A stretch of 64,000 bases of DNA from Epiperipatus broadwayi (Eukaryota; Onychophora; Udeonychophora; Euonychophora; Peripatidae). The position numbers and the translations under genes are program-made. Below the pieces are notes generated by a model. That model was not told the DNA's origin, searched no databases, and worked only from the letters and a program-made list of their open reading frames with translations. The stretch lies in the NCBI GenBank assembly GCA_028023455.1, contig JAQFVV010013410.1:1-64000 (forward strand). The letters run 5' to 3'. Shown piece after piece: positions 48,470 through 59,559 of this stretch; the stretch's first letter is position 1; each line of letters starts with the position of its first letter.

Positions 48470-48575
48470 TGAAATAGGAAGATTCAAATCAGAGGGCGTG
48501 ACTTCTAAAGCATTGAATCTCAACGCTTTTATATCAAAACAGTAAACCAGTTCACCATGCTTCAAATCGATGGTT
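48470..48575 (-). tRNA. tRNA-like sequence (type II, probable SINE or pseudogene)
   Basis: On the minus strand a box A (TGGTGAACTGGTTTA, ending near 48544) and a box B (GATTTGAATC, 48481-48490) stand about 60 bp apart. Between them GTTGAGATTCAATGC could form an anticodon arm, and TTTAGAAGTCACGCCCTC resembles a long variable arm, as in Leu or Ser tRNAs. Extra bases (GATATAAAA) after the D arm and no clear acceptor pairing argue against a working tRNA. It is a GC-richer island in AT-rich DNA. Confidence 0.4.
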
Positions 48576-48599
48576 GTAGAAAATCAGATTCAGTTATAT

Positions 48600-51500
48600 T
48601 ATGTTGAACAAATATAGTAAAACAATTTTATCAATATCTGGAGTTATTGATGATTATATATTTAGGATATAAATCTTTAGTGATCCACCTGTCCAATCAA
48701 AGTTATTCTAAATACCTCATTATTTTAAGGTTGAAGTTGATAAATAGATCAACTAGACAATGAGTTGTGAAATTGTTAATAAATGCTCACAACCTAAGAA
48801 TACGATTATTGTTGCAGTTAAAAATATATATCATTAAGGCCAAGTCTTCATGCTAAACTGAGAATAAATTGAATTTTGGTGGTATCCATAGAATATGTTA
48901 ATACATTCTCTTATAGATCTGTGGCTAATAGTCAGATGAAAAATATATATAAAATAATAATATTTTATAATTGTACTAAAGAGAAAATAAAAGACTGAAA
49001 TAACAAAATCGTGATACTAAATTAGAATACCCCACTATTTATTTGTGAAGTGTTAATCCATTTTGAGGCAAAATGTACCTAATTCAATATAATTGCAAAT
49101 TATTGTCATATAAAGCTCCACCTATATGATTGGCAATATAAAAGGAAGCCGTTTAAATCATTATTTTTGAAATTATAAAAACAAGTTGTATCATAGGATG
49201 TCAATAGCCTAACTATGTATGTAGACAATGTTGAGATTTGCCCTAAAAAATTTGGATGGACAATTATTGCATTTGTATACATTTTTGAATCATGCAGGAT
49301 AAAAGATCTTAAAATAAATGAGGAAAAATATTTAACTATAGATTAGAAAATGTTTTAGGCCATGCAGAAAAAAAATTACATTCAAATTTTGTTTAAGTTA
49401 AAACCTTTAAAAAAGTTCACACTTCTAAAAAAAATAAATAGTATAATAATTCCTGTGGCATTGAAATTTATATATTGTTTTAGAAAACTTTTGTAACTGA
49501 CATGGAAGCCATTTTTTATTTACTAATCAATGATACACATTCAAATTATTACCAAATGTGGTTTAGACTTAAAACTTATCATAAACAACTTTTTAAAAAA
49601 ATGTCATATTGTCCTATTCAGAATTTGTGTCCAAATATTTTACATGTAAATAGATAATAACAATTATAGATTAGGAGAACTGCTTTCCAAATTCAAAAAA
49701 ATGGACATAAATCTTTTATTTTATTAACAAAAATTAGAAGATACTAAACTAAATTATAGTAATAAAGAAAGTAGCTTAGCTATAATTTGAGAATCAATCA
49801 GTATCTAATAAATTCAAAAGTAATTATGTTATTGTTATTAAAAGTTAGGAATTTTAACCTGTAGGTATTTGAAAAATAACTAACTTGTTTTGTTGGAATC
49901 ATTTTCTTTAATAATGTAAGTATTATGCACAATAATGTGCTGAACTTGAGAAAGATGTAAGTAATTTTTGAGATATAGTCTATTACAGCTTGCATAGTAA
50001 CATTTATGTCAGGAGGATGTCTTCAATATAATTATATATGTCATATCAATAAGTATGTAAAAAGAGAATTAAAACTATTAATAACTTTGCAGTTGTAAGA
50101 TCTTGAATTCTGATATCATATTCTCAAAGTAGTGAAAAAGTATTTACAAAGTTTGTCTTTTAAAGTAATTAATCTTGTGTTAAAGATTTGTAGAGAACCC
50201 TACTGTCATATTGAGGCACAGAGTCTTAAGATGATAGCCTTATTATATATTATTTTATGTAATGAGTATGCACTTAACAAATTAATAGTTACAACTTTAA
50301 AGATAGACAAAGTAAGTCACTGTTACTATATTAATAAACATATTAATGCATCAACTACAATATAATAAAAATACTTAAGAATTGTTATCTTATCAACCTA
50401 CAAAAGAAATTAGTTTATTCATTGCATGTGGTGGCTTTATCAACTACAGAGGGCAAAATAACTACTGATAATTAGTTCTTTTGGCCAGTAGAATTGCGAT
50501 TATAATGTCCATACTAAAAATTACAAAATATGGATAAATGTAAAGCCATTGAACATGTTCTTTGAAAGATTCTTGTACTCTACAGTTATTCAGAATCTTA
50601 TCTCTGATTGTCTCTTTATTATCTATTTATTTATCTGATGACTAGATTTTTTATGATTAGTGCACTATTACTATTATTTCTTTTGAGTTCTTTGCTTGAG
50701 TTCATTATTTTAATTTTACTTTTCCAAGAGAGATTTCAATAAGTTTACTTAGGAAAAAAATGCTATAATTTTTAAGTGTGTTTAAAAGAAAATTTATAGA
50801 CATATTTTCAAGTTTTTTTGTGTACATATGTTTTATCACTCCATTCCTAATGTTAGTCACAATCATCCACTAGCATAGAAACTGAGATTACCTTTCTTCC
50901 AATGATAATGAAAAATAATTGATCACCTTGTAAGCGAAATATATCAAACACCTGAATCTCCATACTTACATTGATACATGTTGAATTGACAGCCTGATAT
51001 GCTATCATTCTACCAATCTCTTTAAATATAGGGATTGATGTGTTTCCACTTTTAATATCTTTTAATAAAATAAATAACTTTTGTATTGTAGAAATATCAA
51101 TGCATCCACTTTTTAAGTTCATTTTATCATAATCACTTACCAATTAGTATTTAGTTTTTAAAGATAAAACAATCAAGAAATATAAAAATGTTTGAATAAA
51201 TCATGATCAATATTAGATTATTAATTAAAAACAGTATTAGAATTTTAAAAATGCATTTTTTTAAATATGAAGCTAATAAGGGGGTTGGCTTGAAAAATAT
51301 ATAGAACCTGTTTCTTTTGTCTATTTATCAAGTAATTGATGAAGACGAAAAGCGTTCAAAATTAAAAAAAATATATAATTTTTTTTTCCTAAAATAGTGA
51401 AAAGTTATGAAACATCTATATTTGTTTATAACTTCATTTCTCATTTGTTTAAAACATGCAATGCCACTATTTACAATTATAAATTTTTTAGATGTATATT

Positions 51501-51874
51501 ATATGTATTTAATAGAAATGTAAGATAATTATTTTATGCTAGAAAAACGAAATATCGATAGCATTGGATGTTAGTTTTTATTTCTACACAAAATTATTGT
51601 GATAAATTGCAACGTTTTAAATGACTGTGGCCCTTATTTAAAAGTAAATTCAAAATGATTGATATTGTGAAAGTTTCAGAATATTCATTAAAATGAATCA
51701 AGTATAAAAAATTGTAGTTTATAAGAGGAAAATTGCCATTAAGCGGTTTTATTCTTATGATTATTTAATGGACTCAGCAAGTTAATATATGTTTATCCTG
51801 TAATTTATAAAACCAAAGTATAAAATTAGTTACAGGTTTCAAATATCTATATTAAAATCTGTGATTCTGTTTTA

Positions 51875-51908
<34 letters not shown>

Positions 51909-54790
51909 TCATTTAACAAAGTTTAGAATCTAAGCAAAAGTACCCTAAATCCACTCATGCCCGAGATACACAGGTCAGGAGAAATCATGAATTCTGCCCT
52001 ATTTGCTCTTCTCTAAAATTATAACATTATAAACAACACTTCTGATGATAACATAAAATTTTATTCATTCTGGTCCCAGAGACACAGCAGAGAAACATGA
52101 GATCTACAGGGTAATTAGCATAAATAAACAATGTTTAAACTTGGCTCAATCAAATATCTTATGTGAAGGGACAATTTATAAATTTTAAATGAATTGCACA
52201 CATCTAGCATTGCAAAAGAAACATGAATTATAAAATAGTATCCATCCAGAATGAGCAAAGATAGAACAACCCAGAGATAAATGTTCATTTAAAATAATCA
52301 ATTATAACTTCTAAATATTACTAACACTATTATAAATATTTAATGGAATTCAATGAGTGAGAGTCAGTAAGACACAATGCATGAGTAATTATTAAAACAT
52401 AATAATTTAATAAATATAAACAATTTAATTTAGATTAGAAAACATAGCACAGATTTAATGCGGTTATTACTTTGCATATAAGCAACTGATTTAGTATGCT
52501 AATGAGTTATAGTATAATAATAAATTAATGTTATCAATGCGGTGATCATTACTTTTAAGTAATGATAAGGATGTTTACAAATTCATCTCTAAAGAGAGGT
52601 TTACTCTTGATATGATAGTTAATAATTTATCGTTTATGAGCATATTTGGGCCTGTACAAATGAGGAATGGGTTAGCCTAAATTAGCTTTACTGTGACAAT
52701 CCTAAAATATTCGATTAATTATAAAATGAGTGGTTTACAAACATCACTGTGCCATGTCTTATAAATAATATGAGAACTACCCATAAAAGAACTTGCAGTG
52801 CTAACTATAATGACAGCGTTTAAAATGGAGAAGATGGCCGTCTTTGGACTGGAAGGTTTTATCAAATATATGATTCCACTTGTATTTATCACAAGGCGAT
52901 ATTCGAAAATATGAGTGGTAAGGATTCCATGGCATGCCCTCCAACTTGTCACATGCAGAGCCTTAATACTCTAATGTTTATCCTGAGATCGGTTATACCA
53001 AACCTCATTCCTATACGAGTTATGTAAAGAAAATCCGGATTTCTGATGAGTAAATATGATAAAGCAAAATATAATTCTTTAAAATGCTATTGTAAGTAAG
53101 CAACGCGAATATGGCTTAAGTCTTAAATGACTAATGAAATAATTTAAGCTTAAATAAAGCAATAATATCATACGTAACACCATGATAAAATGATAACCCA
53201 CTCAGCATCGTACGTATAACTTTAATAAATTTAGGATATCGAATATAAAAGACGGAAAAATATTATTTTTCCTATTTAACAAGCCCAAGCATTCCTAAAC
53301 GACAATATATTAATTAATTCAACTCTTAATGGTATATAAGTAATAAATAGTTATTAAAGTATATTAATAATCAAATTTATTAAAAGAACATAAATTGCAT
53401 TTAAATATCGATAGTGATATGATTTTTAAACAATCCACCATTAACCATAATTTCAAAATATTTAACCGAGCAAACAGCATTCAGTAAGAAATTTTACGTT
53501 TAACTATTTAAATATTCCAAAAATATCGGAATGATGATTGAAATAATATAAGTTTGCTAGATTAAAACATTAGCATACTAAAACTAATTTAATAAGATAT
53601 GTATTTAAAATAAGTTTTGCCGCATGAAATAAAATAATTAGAGTGTGAAACTTAAAAAAAAAAACTAATAATAAATTTACAGTACATAATTCTGTGCTTA
53701 GCATTTCAAAGAACGAGCTTAAAAACTTAAGAGAGAAAATTACAAATTGAACGATAGTTAAGTTTATAATCAGTTATAAAATAAATAAAGATTACATTCT
53801 GATTACAATTAAGATTTAGAAAAGAAATAAAGTGAGGAGAATTAAGAGTTCATTCTTCGGCAAAACGGATTACCTTTGGAAGTTATGGTAGCCACTTATA
53901 ATAATGTATACGAAGTTTATCAAGGTACAATATTAATAAAATAATGGTAGGCATCTTCCAATATTCTTTACAATTAAACATAACAGTTCTCAAGTAGCGT
54001 TGGCATGGCAGGGAGGCAGAACAAAGACAATTTAAGATCAGGGAGGCAAATTCCTTTTACTCACAGTTCATATTGTTTCCACTCTCTACCAAATACCAGA
54101 GAGAAGAGTGATTTGAACTCCTTTTGCACATTCCTAAAACTTCTGCTCCTCCTATACTTGAAATTTAGCAATATTGGAAGATGTAAACAATACGTTCCAG
54201 AAAGCATTATTTAACGTATTTTTAAAATTGCAAATAACTTTAAAATATGATTTTTGGTTTGACTTGAAATAGTTAAAATGAGAATGACCTTTTTTAAATT
54301 GTAATAATACTTTTTAGAATTTTCTGACATTTGCTTTAGCTCTACATTAATTGTATTTATTTTTATATCTGTAATACATATACGCACATACACAATTATC
54401 TAAGTGAAAATAATTTACAAGCTTGAAAATAAAATATACTTAAGCTAAAATAATAATTCCACTGGTTACACATAACCATTTCTTAAATAAATAGGGTGGA
54501 AGTTATACGTGTATATGTGTGTGTTTAACATTCCTAGATGACCAAATAAACATATAAACTGGTTCAAACCCTACTTTGAAAGTATGTAATGTCATCAGGC
54601 AGTGAAGTTAAATATGTACTACAGATTTACCACTTCACATTCCCATAATCGGAGGAACAAAAAAAAAAATTGTTAAAAAAAATGATTTTACTTATACCTT
54701 TAAAAATTATTTCAAGTGGCAAAGAAACACATGGTTAACGTAATAATAATGAATTAGTTTATTTATTCCCCATTACTCCTATGTTTATGC
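48600..54790. other. Long stretch without recognisable genes
   Basis: AT-rich throughout, somewhat less so from about 51900 to 54200, where the texture resembles the LTR-like element at 13.4 kb. An (AT)n(GT)n tract lies at 51875-51910. A TTGATGAAGACGAAAAGCG sequence near 51338 resembles PLE 5' signatures. A 69-codon frame at 54005-54214 is unrecognised. No LTR matching sequence beyond 58.2 kb was found by eye. Confidence 0.4.
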
Positions 54791-54835
54791 CTCACTTCAT
54801 GAAATTCTAATTACAATATACTAATGGGAATCTCC

Positions 54836-54961
54836 CTATTCTCTTAAGTCTTTTTGAAAATCAATGGTCTGTTCTGGTGCATTATGCCATCCTATCAATC
54901 TCAAAACACTTTTTACTATTCTTTTCCCAGGTCGGGTGGTATATACAACTTTAATTGGCAT
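54836..54961 (-). pseudogene. Polyprotein-like C-terminus in an alternative frame
   Basis: In the frame two bases ahead of the 997-codon frame, 41 codons starting at an ATG (54959-54961) and ending at TAG read MPIKVVYTTRPGKRIVKSVL and then RLIGWHNAPEQTIDFQKDLR. A basic TTRPGKRI.K segment near the stop is characteristic of Ty3/gypsy-like Pol C-termini. Together with DQVWLKVLKYNN in the main frame immediately upstream, this suggests the two were once one frame and that a small indel now truncates the 997-codon product. The frame is closed upstream of this ATG. Confidence 0.45.
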
Positions 54962-57909
54962 GCAACATTATTATACTTAAGAACCTTAAGCCATACTTGA
55001 TCTACACAAATTTTATGATGAGGAATATGTCTCTTTCTTACCCTAATTTTTGCTATGTGGGCTAATCTTAATCTAGCATGTTGCTGATTATATCTTTGAT
55101 GGACACAAAGACTCTTGTCCAGTAAGGATTTACAAATCTCTGTACCACTATAACTAATATTTCTAAAAATTTTAGGTTTATCTAATATTGGGTTTGTAAT
55201 CATCTCCATCTCAAAAACATTATTACTACCACTAAAGATGATATTCATATTGGTTGCAGAATCAATATGTTCAGCATTAAATAAATTCATTTCATGAATC
55301 TTTATATATTCATACTTTTCAATAGTAGATATAAATGCATGAACATTTTCTTTATCTATAGCAGTTTTGATAGATTTATTAATAGAAAACCAAACATTTT
55401 CTTTACCATAAGCAATTTTTCGAAAACACTGTCCTATAGAAACTTCATCAATACACTCTGCTATTTTCATATCAATATCTTGAAATTTAGAAAAATAATC
55501 AGATTCTTGTTTACTGATCAAAGAATGTTTATCAAATTTCTTTTCAAAATTATTAGTAACTATAACATCCATCTCTTTAGTGTTTAGTAAAGTCAATTTT
55601 GAATTCACAGAGAATGAATTGTTAACATAATTTTCTTCTTTCATTGTAGATGCTATATCCCAATTAGAATTTATATTCTTAGCATGGGGTTCACTAATAT
55701 TTGAGATTAGATTTTTCTCAATCTTCCCAAAATGACAATTCACTTCAATTTGCTTTTCAATTATATCGCCCAAACCAAGAGAATTTATTTCTATATTACT
55801 TCTATTTACTTCATCTAGAGAATCTACTTCAATGGTATTTCCATTATCATGCACCAAATAGTTCAAATCCATATGCATTTCATTAGCATCAACTACATTA
55901 GACAAACAAGCAGTTACTTCCATATAACCTTTACTTAAAGAATCACTAAAATTCATCTTGTTCTGAGAATCCATTTCAGTAATATTCACAACTGAATCCA
56001 TTTCATGATTATGAGTAATACAATTTAATTTAGCTTCATCACCAATTTTGTTAGACAAGCAAGAATGAAATTCCATATCATATCTGACTGAAGGATTATC
56101 TAATTTATAAAAATTACTAGTTTTCTCAGATATCAATTGACAATGTTGAACATTAACAATATCTGGAGGAACCTTATCATTTTCTTTATCAGTGATGATA
56201 GTTTTCTGCATACATTTCCTGCCAGTTTTAACAATATTCACACCAGTTGTCACTTCCATATCATTAGTTATTGAAATATTTATATTCTTATCAACTTTTA
56301 TAAAACCATTTAAATAAGTTGCCATTTTTATATCATCTGATATGGTATTTAACTTATTACACCTTCTTTTCTTAAAATTCTGAGCAGTAAAAGTAAAATA
56401 ATCATTTGGCATGAGTTTTCTTTTTCCACAACTTAAACATTGCTTTTCAAAAAATGTTTGTTTTGATAAACAGTCATGTGTTTTTTCAATCATTATATTT
56501 TTATTTGAAAACTCTTTATTAAGACTTTCAAAAGATTTTGCAGCACATTCAGATAAAAAGATGCCCGGTTCAATTTTACGCATTAAAAGAGAATCACTTT
56601 TGTGAAAGGGTATCTTTTCATTTGTGTTATCTAATGCTTGAACTTTACAATTACTTTTATCAAACTGTTTATCAATCAATACATTTTTACCACATTCATT
56701 TAACAAAGCACTATTTAAATATTGAATATCACTAGAACTATCTTCAAACTTGTTCTCAACATGAAAAATAATTCTATCACTATCCATTATTCCAGCAACT
56801 CTATTTTTAACACAAGATTCAGGCTCAGTCTCTTCATTAATTGATAAATCTTCATGCAAATTCAATGCAGAATCGAAACATCCTGTTGACTTATCATTGC
56901 TGAAAGAATTCAAAACAAATGGCTGAATTTGGTTTTCATCAGGCACTGTGTTAGAATCAAATGAAATTTCTTCTTTTTGACAAATCTGACTAACTGTAAC
57001 AGATTTATTAATGGAGGTATCAATCAAAGTTTCACAATTTGATTGATTATCTGGATTATAGAGTGGATCTATAAACCTTTCAACATTTTTAGACTGATAT
57101 TCCAACAAAGAATCTCTTTGGACTTCTGTTGGAACATACAATTTAGATGATTCCACCCTGTTTGTTTCTTCTGCCTTCAAAAGATAACTAGAATCAAGCT
57201 TTTCATCAGACAAAAAGGAATCCTGAGTAGAAATATTTTCATCACATAAAGTTATATCTTTGGGTAACATTTCAACATTAGTAGCATTTCTATTAGTTTC
57301 TTTAACCATATTTTCCTGATAGTTCAAATTAGTTTCACATTTTTGTGTCATAAGAGAATCCAGACCTTTCATATTTAAATCATTATTTTCAGATTCTTTA
57401 AAATACAGTTGTATTTTTGTCTGAGTTTCTTGAAACATGTCTTTAATCTCATTTTTAGACATTTCACACTCATATTTAGCCTTATTATCTGGCTCATAAA
57501 TATGATCACTAACTTCTCCTTGGACTACTTGGAAATCTTCTAACTGATCCTCATGCTTTATCACGTTCTGTTGTGGATATTCTATTTTCATCTCTCTGAC
57601 AGCAAGTGATCCTTTTACATGATTTTGCTCCCTCCATTCTTCCATCTTCTGTTGTTTTTCAGCTTGCCTTTCTAATAAACCCTGCATAATCTTTCGGAAT
57701 TCTTCAGCTTCTTTCTTCCGTTCTTCAGCTTGGTCCTTTAATAGACCTTCCATCTTCTTCTGGGATTCTTCAGCTTCTTTCTTCTGTTTTTTAGCTTGGC
57801 CCTTTAATAAGCCCTCCATCTTTCCAGCTTGGTCCTTTAATAGATCTTCTGTCTTCTGGGATTCTTCCGCTTGTTTCTTCTGTTCCTTTAATAAGCTCTG
57901 CATCATCAT
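54916..57909 (-). CDS. 997-residue coiled-coil protein of unknown function, possibly retroelement-derived
   Basis: The only long intact frame in the window; at this base composition stops are expected about every 11 codons, so 997 codons without one shows recent or ongoing constraint. Residues 1-95 form a charged coiled coil in which LLK.QA-type steps recur at residues 23, 34, 56 and 78, a spacing of 11 or 22 (hendecad). About 830 residues follow that are rich in Asn, Ser, Asp and Glu, with a CLSCGKRK pair near 491 and repeated blocks beginning MEF/MEV near 610 and 661 (both followed by CLSN). The last 60 residues turn basic (ARLRLAHIAKIRVRKRHIPH, DQVWLKVLKYNN) and resemble the end of a gypsy-type Pol. 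No protease, polymerase, integrase, signal peptide or membrane segment is seen. Start: three ATGs in a row follow an in-frame TAG. A host gene remains possible. Confidence 0.75.
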   Translation of the reverse strand: MMMQSLLKEQKKQAEESQKTEDLLKDQAGKMEGLLKGQAKKQKKEAEESQKKMEGLLKDQAEERKKEAEEFRKIMQGLLERQAEKQQKMEEWREQNHVKGSLAVREMKIEYPQQNVIKHEDQLEDFQVVQGEVSDHIYEPDNKAKYECEMSKNEIKDMFQETQTKIQLYFKESENNDLNMKGLDSLMTQKCETNLNYQENMVKETNRNATNVEMLPKDITLCDENISTQDSFLSDEKLDSSYLLKAEETNRVESSKLYVPTEVQRDSLLEYQSKNVERFIDPLYNPDNQSNCETLIDTSINKSVTVSQICQKEEISFDSNTVPDENQIQPFVLNSFSNDKSTGCFDSALNLHEDLSINEETEPESCVKNRVAGIMDSDRIIFHVENKFEDSSSDIQYLNSALLNECGKNVLIDKQFDKSNCKVQALDNTNEKIPFHKSDSLLMRKIEPGIFLSECAAKSFESLNKEFSNKNIMIEKTHDCLSKQTFFEKQCLSCGKRKLMPNDYFTFTAQNFKKRRCNKLNTISDDIKMATYLNGFIKVDKNINISITNDMEVTTGVNIVKTGRKCMQKTIITDKENDKVPPDIVNVQHCQLISEKTSNFYKLDNPSVRYDMEFHSCLSNKIGDEAKLNCITHNHEMDSVVNITEMDSQNKMNFSDSLSKGYMEVTACLSNVVDANEMHMDLNYLVHDNGNTIEVDSLDEVNRSNIEINSLGLGDIIEKQIEVNCHFGKIEKNLISNISEPHAKNINSNWDIASTMKEENYVNNSFSVNSKLTLLNTKEMDVIVTNNFEKKFDKHSLISKQESDYFSKFQDIDMKIAECIDEVSIGQCFRKIAYGKENVWFSINKSIKTAIDKENVHAFISTIEKYEYIKIHEMNLFNAEHIDSATNMNIIFSGSNNVFEMEMITNPILDKPKIFRNISYSGTEICKSLLDKSLCVHQRYNQQHARLRLAHIAKIRVRKRHIPHHKICVDQVWLKVLKYNNVACQLKLYIPPDLGKE

Positions 57910-57915
57910 AAATAA

Positions 57916-58167
57916 CTAGTTATTGTCAATGACCTCTGGTCTCTTATTTATATCTCCCAATAAAAGCTCTGGCTCCTTGAAAGTAATTTCCGGGCTTAGA
58001 ACCTCCATTGAATTGGCATCCCCTAAAAAATCTTGTTCCAACTCCCCATTACTGCTTCCATTCTCATCTTCTAATTTGTTAATCTCTTCTGAATCTTCAT
58101 ATCCATATTCTTCACTACTTATTTCATATTGTTTCATTTTACTGATATCGCTAACTCTATGACTCAT
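57916..58167 (-). CDS. Acidic 83-residue leader in frame with the 997-residue protein
   Basis: Starts MSHRVSDISKMKQYEISSEE and is strongly acidic (EEYGYEDSEEINKLEDENGS), ending RPEVIDNN at a TAG (57916-57918). The TAG is followed in the same frame by two sense codons (TTA, TTT) and then the three ATGs of the long frame. The two could be one gene with a nonsense mutation, two products by stop readthrough, or separate starts. Acidic leaders before a helical region occur in Gag proteins of some LTR elements; that comparison is inference. Upstream sequence (58170-58330) is pyrimidine-rich on the plus strand and shows no clear promoter. Confidence 0.55.
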   Translation of the reverse strand: MSHRVSDISKMKQYEISSEEYGYEDSEEINKLEDENGSSNGELEQDFLGDANSMEVLSPEITFKEPELLLGDINKRPEVIDNN

Positions 58168-58199
58168 TATTATTTGCTATTGGTTATTCGCCTATCCCT

Positions 58200-59170
58200 T
58201 TTTCTCAATCGTCTCTATACTACCATTTTCCCACCAAACCTACTACTTTCTTCCTGCCCTGCCTAACTTATACGATGCTCAACCACTTTATTATTTATGC
58301 CTACTCTTCTCACTACTTGAATCTGCCTATATCATTTAAGATATATATTATAAAATTATTAACCATTAATTCTATAACACAAAATATATTTAAAAATTAC
58401 CATCCCTTCACTTCTTTTGCCACTTTCATCTGTTCTCTTTGCACCTGGAATTGACTAAAAATCTTTATTAGTAAATTGATAATACAAAGTATAACAAAAA
58501 GCCAAAGCAAAGTATGATTTTCTCTCTTTTAAATGTTTGCTTGTGTTTGAATCTCACTCAATGTAAGTTATGTTAACACATGAAATCACCGGTTGACAAA
58601 ATTTATAATTGTATAAATACAAGGCGCCATGCCAACACGGCAAGATTAATAACTTATTACATAATATTTAGGTTATTCATGCTCACAGAGATGGATGCCA
58701 AAATTTTCTTTTGCATTGACCAAATAATTCACAATTATTATACTAAATAAATATATATTTTATTTTCAATGCTGTTTTGAAATCAGCAAGATATATCCTT
58801 ATATTTATCTCTTTGCAATAATTTGCAACAGCTATAAAATTTATTTCACATAAATAAACCTTATGTATACATAAAATAGTGTTTAAGTTGACTTATGTTA
58901 CAATCCAGCAGAATAAAGCTAAAAAAATATTATGACAATATGCAAGTTATACAACATGGATTGACATATTTAGAATAAAACAATTTATTTCATGAATAGT
59001 TATTATTTATTACAAACTAACAATGCGTGACTAACCTAAGTTTGAATATAGGAATTTAACTCAATTATCTATATCATTTCCAAAAAGCGTGAGGCTATCA
59101 AAAATGTCAAAATTAATATTCTTCCCAGTAATTTATATTTATCGATATCAACTTTCACTTTCACTTGCAT
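58200..59170. other. Upstream region of the long reading frame
   Basis: Less AT-rich from 58200 to 58330. No LTR terminus or convincing primer-binding site was found. Confidence 0.4.
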
Positions 59171-59179
59171 AAGAATATG

Positions 59180-59545
59180 TAAACCATTAAAGCATTTTTC
59201 CAACTACATCTGGCTTGTTTGGTGTTATATAAAAGGTCTTCACCTGCTTCGAGGTTACTCTAATAATAAGAAACGAACATTTAAAATATCAACTAGCAAG
59301 CAACTTTTCTTTTGCTAGCATGAGAACATGTAAACCATTTAAGCATTTTGCCAACTGCATCTGGCTGCTTGGTATTACATAAAAGGTCTTCACCAGCTTT
59401 GAGGTTACTCTAAGAATCAATGTCATTTAAGCGTAATGTCCACTACATCGGACCGCTTGACATAGAATTCTATTTGAAGTTCTTCACCTGCTTTGAGGCT
59501 ACTAATAATAGGAAACGAACATTTTAAATACTTGCTACCAAGCAA
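59180..59545. repeat. Three diverged tandem units, about 151 bp and shorter
   Basis: Units start near 59181, 59332 and 59426. Each holds AAGCATTTT or a variant, CCAACTACATCTGGC or a variant, AAAGGTCTTCACCTGCTT or a variant, and GAGGTTACT/GAGGCTACT. Units 1 and 3 also share AGAAACGAACATTTAAA-like ends. Not recognised as a known family. Confidence 0.75.
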
Positions 59546-59559
59546 TGACTTTTATATTA

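Noticed and set aside
54000-54012. TTGGCATGGC motif shared with the complement of 58.6 kb
   Set aside because: The orientation is wrong for paired LTR ends and the similarity stops after about ten bases.
55294-56735. Plus-strand frames of 61-97 codons inside the long minus-strand ORF
   Set aside because: Antisense shadows of a constrained coding sequence.
58618-58645. Minus-strand TGGCGCC preceded by CA, as a possible LTR end and tRNA-Lys primer-binding site
   Set aside because: Only seven bases match the usual primer-binding site and no matching LTR was found near 54 kb.
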